Assembly (NCBI GenBank): GCA_024509875.1
Contig: JAMPIV010005809.1
Coordinates: 620,001 to 684,000 of the forward strand
DNA length: 64,000 nucleotides
From: Oreohelix idahoensis
Taxonomy: Eukaryota > Mollusca > Gastropoda > Stylommatophora > Oreohelicidae
Direction: 5' to 3'
The position numbers were made by a program, and so were the translations under genes. Below, piece by piece: positions 45,201 through 54,480 of this stretch. Under the pieces are notes generated by a model. The model saw only the letters and a program-made list of their open reading frames with translations. It had not been told where the DNA came from and did not search any database. Within the stretch, counting starts at the first letter, position 1; each line of letters opens with the position of its first letter.

Positions 45201-47256
45201 AATTTGCTGCGGGGTACATTCCTTAACCCCGTGAATACGACCGATTATAAGATCCGCAATAGGATTAGGAAGAAGACACGCGTGGACATCTCCTGTAAAG
45301 AAGGGAGTATCCATGTGGATGATAGCAGTAGGATATATCTCCAAAGTTCCACCAAATGTCACACACACATAACCACCTTTCCCGTGGCACAGCAAGGATC
45401 TATGAGAGATTGCCTAACCCCAATAGTAGTACATCCAGAATAAAAAAGTACTGAGACTGGATTATTATTCACTAGACCTTTATGTAAGATAAGAGATCCT
45501 CTCCCGTCATGCGCAACTGTAGCAGGAAGAGCGGGAAGAGGGTGACCACAAATTAGGGTAGATACTGTAGATGGCTCGAACAATGTTGAGCATTGGGGGC
45601 ACTTAGCTGCTCTCCCAAAATCGAAAGCAGAGCCAGTGATAGCATTAGAGTTTCTACTATCGTTCACTTGACTACAGGCTTCCTGAGACTCATGTTGTGC
45701 AGCGTTTGCCTGACGATAAGATTTTCTTTTGTTATGTCTAGGTCTGCCGCGATTATTATTTCTCCTGTAATTATCATTATATTGCCCATCATAACCATTA
45801 TTCTGGTTTGCATCACAGTTTCCATAACCATCATCGTAATATTCTTGACGGCGAGGATAATTATCTCGAGAAGAAAAACTCGGATAGTTTCTATTGTGAT
45901 AACCTTTGCGAAAGTGTCTATAATTATTAGACCCAACATTACGAGGACTATCAGTCTCCAATTCTTTGAAGAAAACCCACTGTGTGATGGATTGCTTTGA
46001 TATTGAGTGTAATTCTGATTACTCTTCTTATTAAAGCTTTGTTTAGCACCTTTAAATTTACTATTGTGATTAGAGCCATATGGTGCTGCCGAAGCAACTG
46101 GCAACCCTTCTTTCACTTTAGAATTGCTAACTGTAGCATGGGGATGCGCAGTTACGTACTGGCAACAATATTCCTCCATGTCTTTTATGTTTTTAGGTTT
46201 ACGCTCATGAAGGAAAGCAAGGAAAGATTCGTTGACCGATGACATAACTTTGTCTCGAAGTAATAAGTCCATTAGGCCTTCATATGTTTTTTCAGTCTGA
46301 GACAACTCAATCCAACATGTGAATGTACGGCGTATCTTTATAATAAAGTCAGAGAAATCTACTCCATTTTCTGGCAACATTGTCTTAAGACGAAGACGAT
46401 AATCTTCTTCTTTTAGTTGATATCTTTTAAGTAATGCTGCTCTGACAACATCATAGTTAGTCCTATCATGTTCCTCTATTGTCATAAGAGTAGTTACTGG
46501 TTCACCTGAAAAAAATTCCTTCAGTTGTTCGACATATTTCTACTTTTTTATTTTATGCTTATCGCATAAAAATTGGAATCTATCAAGATAATCCGTTATA
46601 TCGTCCTTTAAAGGATTGAAATGAGGTAATTTGATCTTATTAGACTTCTCCTTTGTTGTATCAGAAGTTGCTTGATGAGCACCCGCATTCATCAATTTCA
46701 ATTTCTCTAACTCCAAAGCTGCGAGTCTTTCATCATGTTCCATTTTTGCTTTTCTCTCTTCCGCATGAAATTTTCTCTCTTCAGCAGCAGCTTGAGCTTG
46801 AAGTTTTTTCTCCTCAGCAGCAGCTTGAAATTTTCTCTCCTCAGCAGCAGCTTGAAGTTTTTTCTCTTCAGCAGCAGCTTGAAATTTTCTTTCCTCAGCA
46901 GCAGCTTGCAATTTCCTCTCCTCAGCAGCAGCTTGAGCTTGAAGTTTTTTCTCTTCAGCAGCAGCTTGAGCTTGAAGTTTTTTCTCTTCAGCAGCAGCTA
47001 GAGCTTGAAGTTTTTTCTCTTCAGCAGCAGCTTGCAGTTTTTTCTCCTCAGCAGCAGCTTGAAATTTTCTTTCATCTGCCTGCATCTGTAATCTTAAATT
47101 CTCAGATTCTCTGTCTAATCTTTTATTTTCCTCTTTTTGTCTCTTTTCTTCAGACTTCAATACTTTGTCAAATTGAGCAGTTGCTAATTCTTCTAACTTC
47201 TCACCTGTCTTCCCAAGGGCTTTCCCTTGTTCAATAAAGTAGTCTAGTGTAGACAT
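42261..47256 (-). pseudogene. Gmr1-3 gag-pol, frameshifted
   Basis: Gag starts at 47256 (MSTLDYFIEQGKALGKTGEK). A coiled coil with about ten near-identical AAAEEKKLQ/RKFQ units follows (to about 46740), then capsid split near 46510. 46485-45664 holds the SCAN-like part (YEGLMDLLLRDKV). 45961-45359 has CPQC and a protease start where DSG is changed to YSG (VLFYSGC), so the catalytic Asp is lost. 45395-45117 has the rest of protease (LIIGR). 45202-42821 is one long frame with integrase zinc domain, DDE core (AIDIIGP, ILSDHGTQ, NGLFERLNR), GPY module and reverse transcriptase (YLDD). 42842-42261 is the RT tail and RNase H. Breaks lie near 46510, 45900, 45370 (AC repeat), 45170 and 42840 (A run). 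It is closer to Gmr1-1 than to Gmr1-2. Confidence 0.9.
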
Positions 47257-48611
47257 TCTGTCTAACTATGTGAGATCAGACCTGAGAAATTAAATAAATT
47301 ACCTTATCCCACTTTGATGGGAGACAAGTCTGTAATACTAGACTTGTATACTCACTTCACTTTATTTCACTCTCTTTGAGAGACAAGTCTTAGTCAAAGA
47401 CCTTGTATAGTCACCTTGTTTCTCTATAATATTATCATTATAAATAACCTTTATATGAAAAGTGTATGATATTAGTAATAATAGTCCATGATCAAGTATA
47501 TCTATAGACTGTATGACAACAATGTATTACAATAATAAATACAAAGACAAGAATACAAAACAACAACCGAAAACTTTCGCAGAAGTCAAATAAACAATAC
47601 AGCGAAACTAAAAAAAAATTGTTACAAAATGTGTAATGATGACTGCGAAAATAAACAAACAAATGGCAACACTGTTATAAACACAAAGATGTATAGAAAT
47701 AAATGATAGACAGAAGAGGCAGACAAATTCAAACAAATGAAATCAAAACTAAAGAACAGAAAATTTTTTACAAAAACAACGAAAAGGCACACCTCGGCAC
47801 AACTAAACGTAAATAGCAACAAATATTGCTAACAAATTTCCCTGTGGAAAATTTGTTACCCTACAGAAAACGCTCTCAGTAGAACCTCTTTCACGTGGTA
47901 TCTTCTAAAGGAGTCACCTTCTTAACCAACCCGCAGAAATACACACTAAATAAACATGTAAACAAAAACATGTATACAAAAAACATGCATAGCATATGTA
48001 AATAAACAATATACAGTATGTGTATAGAGGAAGGCTCAGCTTTACACAAAATAAAGGCACAGTTTACACACTAAACAGGCCACTTATCTTTAAGCACAAT
48101 CCTCAATAGCCGCAAAGATGCAGTATAATGCGGTACTACTGTCAACAACAATGGTAGACGATCCACCGTTGAAGGTCACCGTAACTTGATAACAGGCAGT
48201 GGTCTCCAAAGTGTAGCTACAAAAATCATACTCGACACCAGTTGAGACTAGAAGATGCAATGTCGATATGTTTGTAGAATGTAGTGTAAACAACCAGCGG
48301 TACTGTTTACGATCTTAGGTTGACAGGTAACGATGTGACTTGATAGCTCAGAATGTAGTGTAAACAACCAGCGGTACTGTTTACAATCTTAGGTTGACAG
48401 GTAACGATGTGACTTGATAGCTCAGATATATTGCCATCATTTGTAGAACTCCAGAAATGTATAACAATGTCACTTCAATTCCGTAGCAGTTGTGGTCCAT
48501 GTAGCAGTAACACAAAAATGCCAACGCCAGTGTTTATGTGAGTCACAGTTGTTGACCTATTTACCACTGTCTTGAAAATGTAGAAAACCCACAAATCTGG
48601 TCCACCATAAA
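47257..48611 (-). other. Gmr1-3 5' leader
   Basis: A 1.35-kb untranslated leader, as in the other two Gmr1-like copies. It contains a 74-bp tandem duplication at 48276-48424. No gene is seen. Confidence 0.6.
48276..48424. repeat. Two tandem 74-bp units
   Basis: The unit starts AGAATGTAGTGTAAACAACC and ends TTGATAGCTC; the second copy starts at 48350. The copies differ by one or two bases. They lie in the Gmr1-3 leader close to the primer site. Confidence 0.9.
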
Positions 48612-49207
48612 TGTAACCGTCAGAAATGTCACGGCCACCAGAAATATAACGTACTGTTTATGCGTGATGTGAAAGCTGGCAGAGTGAACGTGTCGTTTAT
48701 CACCTGGACTGTGTAATGTTGAGGTGTTGATGTAGGTCACCAGCGTGAGGTGCTGCCAGGGGTAATATGATTACTCACACAAAAACAGCGTACATGTTAT
48801 AGATGTGTGGTACTGGTATTATGATGTGCTGAGTGTGGGTGTAGACGAGAACGCGAATGCTTGAAGCTCTTAGTTAAGTCAATAATGCACCCATCCACTC
48901 GCATGCAGTAGTCAATGATGAATTGAAGATTGCTGTCACATTTCAAACATTTATTTACGAAACTGACAGTAGCATCAACAGGACAGTCAAATCGACAAGA
49001 TCAAGGACTTCACATAAATAATGAATGACTGTTAAATGTCTGGTAATCAAAGGCTTGCATCATACATCAACTAGGATATACCCAAACATCATCTGTCCTA
49101 ATGTTACAGTTTATAACGTAGCTTCCGTACCATTGACTCAGCGCGTCAGGTACTTAATTAGCTCCGTCGTCCAACAAACGAGCTCCTAAATTGCGTAGCA
49201 ATAATAC
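48612..49207 (-). repeat. Gmr1-3 5' LTR, inner part
   Basis: Matches 39980-40567 of the 3' LTR, ending at the 5-bp duplication AATAC (49203-49207) made by the Gag-PR element. Inside the element, next to it, the minus strand reads TTTATGGTGGACCAG; the TGGTGGACC part is the primer-site candidate. Confidence 0.93.
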
Positions 49208-51008
49208 TGTGATGCTGCACTGTAATTATGTCTTTTAACCGGCCTGATCCTGTTCTTTTATTTTGAATTTTCACCATTTTATTTCTTCTCATTTGAATAT
49301 ATATCGTGTTTGGTATTTTTGAGGAGGTAAATTAAATGGATTCGTTTATGATGGTAGGTTTATTTTACACTCGACCAGTTTTACTTTCTTCTGATTTTTC
49401 GCGATTTTCCGTTGTTTACGGAAATCGCCATTTCATGCACGCAAGTCAGAAACACGCGGCCGTCACATACCGTGACGCAATCTTCGGACACGCGGTTTGC
49501 GTTGTTTTCAAATCTGATTGGCGCAGCTCATAGTTATGGTTATTTTTCTAAGCGTTTCCATTGGCCCGAGTGCGTAGATTAATGAACACGCGGGGGTGGC
49601 CCCGGTGTGTATAAATAGCCAGTTAGACAGGGGCCAAGTTCTCTATCGTAAGAAATAAGTGCCTGCCGTATGACTGCGAATGTATCGTCTCCATTGCGTG
49701 GAAAAACAGCGATAATCGGTATGTAGTATTTTATTATCGTTTTACTTATTAGTGGGTTTTTTTAGAATTTCGCCCGTAGTTAATTTCTTCGGGGACATTA
49801 ACTTTTTAGTTCTAAAGGATAGTGCCATTCATTATCATCTTTGACGAACGATGTAAATGCAACAGTGTGCTTATTCTTTCTATGATTTTGGCAGTAGATA
49901 GGAACGTGGGAAGTTATAAGCTATACGTGTGCTCATAGTTGTAGAATGTTATGTAAAACCACCATTTATTCATGTGTATTTACAAATATAATTTTAGTGG
50001 GAAAAGATTGTGTGTACTAAATTTTTTTTTTTTTTGCCTTTATGTAAGAAATGCAGTCGGAGAGTAAAGATGTATGCTATAAGTGAATTATACGGCTTAG
50101 AGGAGTAAACTATTCCTATAGCGAGATTTCATTTAATTCTGGAGTAAGTGGGAAACCTCATGGGTAACTTTAAAGGAATTCCCTAGTTGAATGTTGGACA
50201 CGTGGGTAGCCACGCGTAACAAATAGATAAGAGGCAGACAGGTCGGGAGGTTTCTGGTTACTTACCTGGCAGATTATAGTTGAGGGAGAGAGGGGGAAGG
50301 AGTGAGAATGAAGAGACACGTGAGTAGGAATATTTTATGTATCGGTTTTTCAGAACGAGAGAAGGGGAGAGGGAGGAGAGAGATTTAAGTGCCACGGTGG
50401 TAATATTATTTTTTGTATTGTTATACATGACGAGTGAGCCACGTGGGTAATATTATTTTTTGTATTGTTGTACATGACGAGTGAAGTACTGAGTAAGGGA
50501 GTTATAAAGATTAATGGGTTAGAGATGCGTTATGTTGGAGTTGTTATACAATAGACGCATGTCCTTTTAATTTCAGCGAGTCACGGCGAACCAGTGGGGA
50601 GCATAATTTTGTCAAATAAAATTATCCACGGCAAAAAGACATATCTCAGGGTCAGAGTACTCGAGTTATCGTCAGGAGCAAAAGAAGATAACCTAAACGG
50701 TCTATTGCAGTGAAGTTCAATTCTTCAGCTAGTCTGGTTTCAATTGCGTACAGCCGGAAATCAAGGCTGTGGTTTTTTTTTCTCTAACTCCGGAGCGGGT
50801 TAAAAGAGGGAAGCTATTCAGCAGCAGAGAAGTTTGTCGACAGTTTATCAAGTACCTCATGCTTGACGCCAGAACTTCATCATCATCGCAGAATTCAGGA
50901 ACAGGTGATAGGGTTACCATACCTGGGTCTTGAAGGTAACGAGAGAAGCGCGTAACGGAGACGCCGCATCATCAGTCGTCGAGGGTTGGAGAGACACTGA
51001 GACCAAGG

Positions 51009-51044
<36 letters not shown>

Positions 51045-51817
51045 AGGAGGGAGAAAATAGACAGGACCAGTAGGGTCTGTTCAGTATCCATTCGAAGGAT
51101 AGACACTGAGCCATTGTCTTACTCCAAGTCTATTATTTTAGCATTTCCAGTGGTGTTAGATAGTGGCGCATATCGCCTACCTAGTTGGAAGCGGTGTAAA
51201 AGTTTCGTTGAGGAAGAGTCAACAGGACCGAGACAGTAGAATCTTAAGTGTATTAGAGAGTGGAGGCTAAAGTTGACAGCCCCACCAAAGTAGAGTTGTT
51301 TATAATCACTAATCATTTTATTGTTCCTCAGCAGGGTGACAGAAAGAGTGAATGTGATTTGGGGGTTGGGTTTTTTTCAGTGTCTATCTAATTTCATTGT
51401 TACGGGTTTTTTTCCAGGCCGTGCAACAGCGCACGCTAATATTTTGTAATTTGATGTATGATGACTTTAAATGATTTCTGTGTGTAAATAAATTTATCTA
51501 TAATATATTTACTGGATCAGCTTCTACTCTTTACTATACTTACTTTATGTCGTCTGTATAGTGGTGTCTGTGGTCGTTTTATACACCTTATCTCCTTGTA
51601 TTTAAAGGAAGTCAGAGGAGGGTGAGATTATAGCCTTTCTGAAGTCACGAAGCGGCAAGGGCGAGTCAAAACCTGGTTCTATCCCTTGAGCCAATAGTCT
51701 CATCTGTCCACAGGCATGTCATTTTCCATCTAAATTCTATCTTCTCAGACTTTCTCATACTAGGGTCTTGTTTTCATTCAGGCAAACTCTAAAAAAACTT
51801 AAAACCACTTCGTGACA
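49208..51817 (+). repeat. Gag-PR element LTR 1 (2610 bp)
   Basis: Unusually long LTR, about as long as the internal region. It holds TATAAATA at 49610-49617, a (GA)n stretch at about 51008-51046, AATAAA at about 51487 and two near-identical GGTAATATTATTTTTTGTAT blocks around 50399 and 50446. Small open frames inside it are broken in the other LTR copies. Confidence 0.95.
49610..49617 (+). promoter_or_regulatory. TATA box of Gag-PR LTR 1
   Basis: TATAAATA in a G/C-rich setting (GGCCCCGGTGTG just upstream). The same box occurs at 54883-54890 and 60144-60151 in the other LTRs. Transcription would start roughly 30 bases downstream; the start site itself is not visible. Confidence 0.7.
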
Positions 51818-52259
51818 AGTGGGCGGCAATCGTCCGGTGGATCATTCTGGTGAGATCAATTCTGTGATCTATATTCATAGATTGTCTCTAGAAAGTTTTC
51901 TGAGAATAGAGTTTCTTTAAATATCCCCTAGACTTGAGCTATTAGAACTGATCCAGTTATAGGTTTTTCCACAGGTAGCAGTCTAGTAGATTTTTGTGGT
52001 ATTTTGATTTATATGACTTAGAGGTAATTGATGGCATACCAACATATTTTTCTTTAACAGGAAGGTAATTTAGTTTTTTGGTAGCTTCTTTACTAAATTT
52101 TTCTCAGGTTATTATTCAGACTTGGTGCTAGTCTGAGGTCGGGTTTTTGGAACAGCGGTTATAGAGGGAGTATTTTATATTACGTAACTGGTTGTTCCTT
52201 CTCTTTTCCTTTTCTGTTATTTCTCTGTATTTGTGAACTTACAGCAGTTTACAGGTAAG
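51818..52259 (+). other. Gag-PR unit 1 leader with primer site and splice signals
   Basis: 442 bp. Two bases after the LTR comes TGGGCGGCAATCGTCC, the primer-site candidate (tRNA unassigned). Just before the start codon is a long pyrimidine tract ending CTTACAG (52238-52244), a good splice acceptor, followed after ten bases by CAG/GTAAG (52252-52259), a consensus donor. An equivalent leader occurs at 57079-57520. Confidence 0.6.
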
Positions 52260-54392
52260 ATGGCGGATATTGCCAAGTTACGAGCTGCCTGGCGCGAGGC
52301 TGCTCAAGACAATGGAATGGATAAGGAGGAGACTAAGGCCTACCTGATAAGGGAAAATGATAGGCATATTCAGCGGGAGAAAGAGGATAGGGCAGCCGCC
52401 GCAGAAGCAGCGAAAGTAGAAAGGGAAGCAAGGAGAAGGCAGCAGAAAAGGGAAGCACAGGAGAGGGAGAAGGCAGCAGAAAGGGAAGCACAGGTGAAGG
52501 CAGCAGAGAGACAGCATGAACTTGCCCTGCGTTCTCTTGAACTGCAGTACCGATCTTCGGAAGACAGTTCAGCTAATGGAGATTCACCCGGAGCAGGAGC
52601 GAGAGACACCTCGGGAAATGGAGGGCCCCGGATGGCAGCCATGAGCTTCCCATTTGACTCGTTCCCTAATGGGAATGAAAAGATTGACGTGTTTCTGGAG
52701 AAATTTCAAAGGATGGCAAAGGCATACGGGTTGGATGAGAGTCTTTGGTGCCTAAAATTATCGCAATCCCTCAAAGGTCATGCGTACGACGTCTATAATA
52801 AGCTGCTCATAGACGATCAGAACAACTTCGAGGCACTGCGAAATGCTTTGTTGCAAAGATTTCAGTGGACTCCCCGTAAATGCCAAACCATGTTCAGGGA
52901 GAGCAGGCCGGAGAAGGGAGAGAGTTTTGCTCAGTTTGCAGAGCGGGTGAGAAATTACCTAACCCGGTGGAGGGAACTGTCAGGACTGGCGAAAACTTTT
53001 GAAGGGTTGGAGGATTTAGTTCTGTGTGAGCAAGTAAAGGCCAACATGTCCCCCGACTTGAGGCGGTATCTGGCAGAGCAGGGTGCCCAGCAACTCGATC
53101 AGATTATCGTGTTCGCCGAAAGGTACCAGACAGCACAGGCCGAAGTACTGGGACAGAAACGGAAAAACCCAGACCTGCCAGCCCCAGACAAAGGAGCTTC
53201 GTCATCGCAGTCGGCTACTTCACCAGCTCATCAGCAACCAGGGCCTTCTCGCAAGGAGCCTCATTCAGGTTATAACTTGCGCCCCCAGCAGCATAACCGA
53301 GCACAGCCGACATCATCCCAGGAACCCGCTAGGAACAAGGGAGATAATGAGAGGTATTGTCAGAATTGTAGAACCACTTCCCACTGGACATCTCGGTGCA
53401 TGAACAAACCACCAGCTCATCATGCAGCTTGTTTAAGGCCGGTGAGAGTGACCAGAGGGAATAAGTGGGAACCTGTCCAGTCAGAGAAGTTGTTCTCTAA
53501 CAGTGGACCAGCCGTAGTGAATGGGACAGCCACTACGTGTTTGTTTGACAGCGGGCTTACATACCCCAGTATCATCGCTCGTCATTTGGTGAAACCCGGG
53601 CAGTGGACCGGAGAAATAGTTGAGATTGGTGGCATTTTGAGAAGAGGTATCTCACAGCGTCTGCCCGTAGCCAATATTGAGGTGAAATGCAAGTTTGTGT
53701 CTGACACAATCAAGGCAGCTGTAATGGCACAGCCAGCACATGATTTCATCCTGGGAAGCCCATACTTAGTTTTGGAGAACCCAACCACACCGATCCTTGC
53801 TACTGCAAGGGGGCCTACTGCAGGCCAGAGAAGTGGAAGGGGAGAGCCCCACATTCACGGAGCCCCACGGGAGCTCAAACATCCTTGTCTTGCGATGAAG
53901 AGGATGGAAGCCTCTAAAGACAGTGGAATGTTAACTACAGAGGCGTATTCGCCTGTCAGCCCTGTTCAGCCTAATCGCCAAACAGTGGTGACACCTCTGA
54001 TTTCGGAAGTATCTTCTTTGTCGTTGGGAATTAGGCCCCCGACGGTATTACATCTCTCAAGGGAGGGAAATACTGACAAGAACGAACAGGTGATAGCTTC
54101 TTCAGTCAACAGCAAACAGTTACGTCCTGTTACGGCGATGTCTGGCCAAGCCAGTCAGACTGTTTCAAAACACTGGGAGGCCGCACCATTTGGTAATAAT
54201 TATTTACCACGCGCCGCCAGGAAAATTCGTGGGCGAAGGAAACACATGAGAGGGAGGAGGAAGGGCGACCAGTCAGGTTGCAGTCGCCAGGAGGAAATCA
54301 CCAGGCGTGACCCTCACGATCCAGGGCTTGCAAAGATTCTCAAGGATATGGAGATGGGCCTGTATGATAATGCTAATTATGACAGTGATTAG
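52260..54392 (+). CDS. Gag-protease protein, unit 1
   Basis: 710 residues from ATG 52260, with A at -3 and G at +4; an upstream extension exists only through GTG. Domains: Glu/Lys/Ala-rich coiled coil 30-100; capsid 130-295 with a SCAN-like segment 211-290 (MFRESRPEKGESFAQFAERV, then TFEGLEDLVLCEQV); zinc knuckle CQNCRTTSHWTSRC at 367-380 (CX2CX4HX4C); retropepsin with LFDSG 428-432 and ILGS 497-500; tail 505-710 with no known domain and an Arg/Lys cluster at 651-670. It would form particles and process itself, but makes no reverse transcriptase or integrase. TAG is followed only by an 88-base spacer to the next LTR. By capsid similarity it is a relative of the Gmr1-type Gags in this window, which lack a clear CCHC knuckle. 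Confidence 0.93.
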   Translation: MADIAKLRAAWREAAQDNGMDKEETKAYLIRENDRHIQREKEDRAAAAEAAKVEREARRRQQKREAQEREKAAEREAQVKAAERQHELALRSLELQYRSSEDSSANGDSPGAGARDTSGNGGPRMAAMSFPFDSFPNGNEKIDVFLEKFQRMAKAYGLDESLWCLKLSQSLKGHAYDVYNKLLIDDQNNFEALRNALLQRFQWTPRKCQTMFRESRPEKGESFAQFAERVRNYLTRWRELSGLAKTFEGLEDLVLCEQVKANMSPDLRRYLAEQGAQQLDQIIVFAERYQTAQAEVLGQKRKNPDLPAPDKGASSSQSATSPAHQQPGPSRKEPHSGYNLRPQQHNRAQPTSSQEPARNKGDNERYCQNCRTTSHWTSRCMNKPPAHHAACLRPVRVTRGNKWEPVQSEKLFSNSGPAVVNGTATTCLFDSGLTYPSIIARHLVKPGQWTGEIVEIGGILRRGISQRLPVANIEVKCKFVSDTIKAAVMAQPAHDFILGSPYLVLENPTTPILATARGPTAGQRSGRGEPHIHGAPRELKHPCLAMKRMEASKDSGMLTTEAYSPVSPVQPNRQTVVTPLISEVSSLSLGIRPPTVLHLSREGNTDKNEQVIASSVNSKQLRPVTAMSGQASQTVSKHWEAAPFGNNYLPRAARKIRGRRKHMRGRRKGDQSGCSRQEEITRRDPHDPGLAKILKDMEMGLYDNANYDSD

Positions 54393-54467
54393 ATCGAGAG
54401 GTAGATCTAGATGCGGGCCAGTATGAAACCCAGAGATTTCAGTGATTTAGCACGAATTCCCGCACTT

Positions 54468-54480
54468 GAAAGGGGACTTA
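54468..54480 (+). promoter_or_regulatory. Polypurine tract of Gag-PR unit 1
   Basis: GAAAGGGGACTTA directly before the TG of LTR 2; the plus-strand priming site. The same tract ends at 59741 before LTR 3. Confidence 0.65.

Noticed and set aside
49336..49533. 65-codon frame near the start of Gag-PR LTR 1
   Set aside because: A substitution makes a stop in LTR 2 and LTR 3 (CATAACGTG instead of CATACCGTG), so it is not kept.
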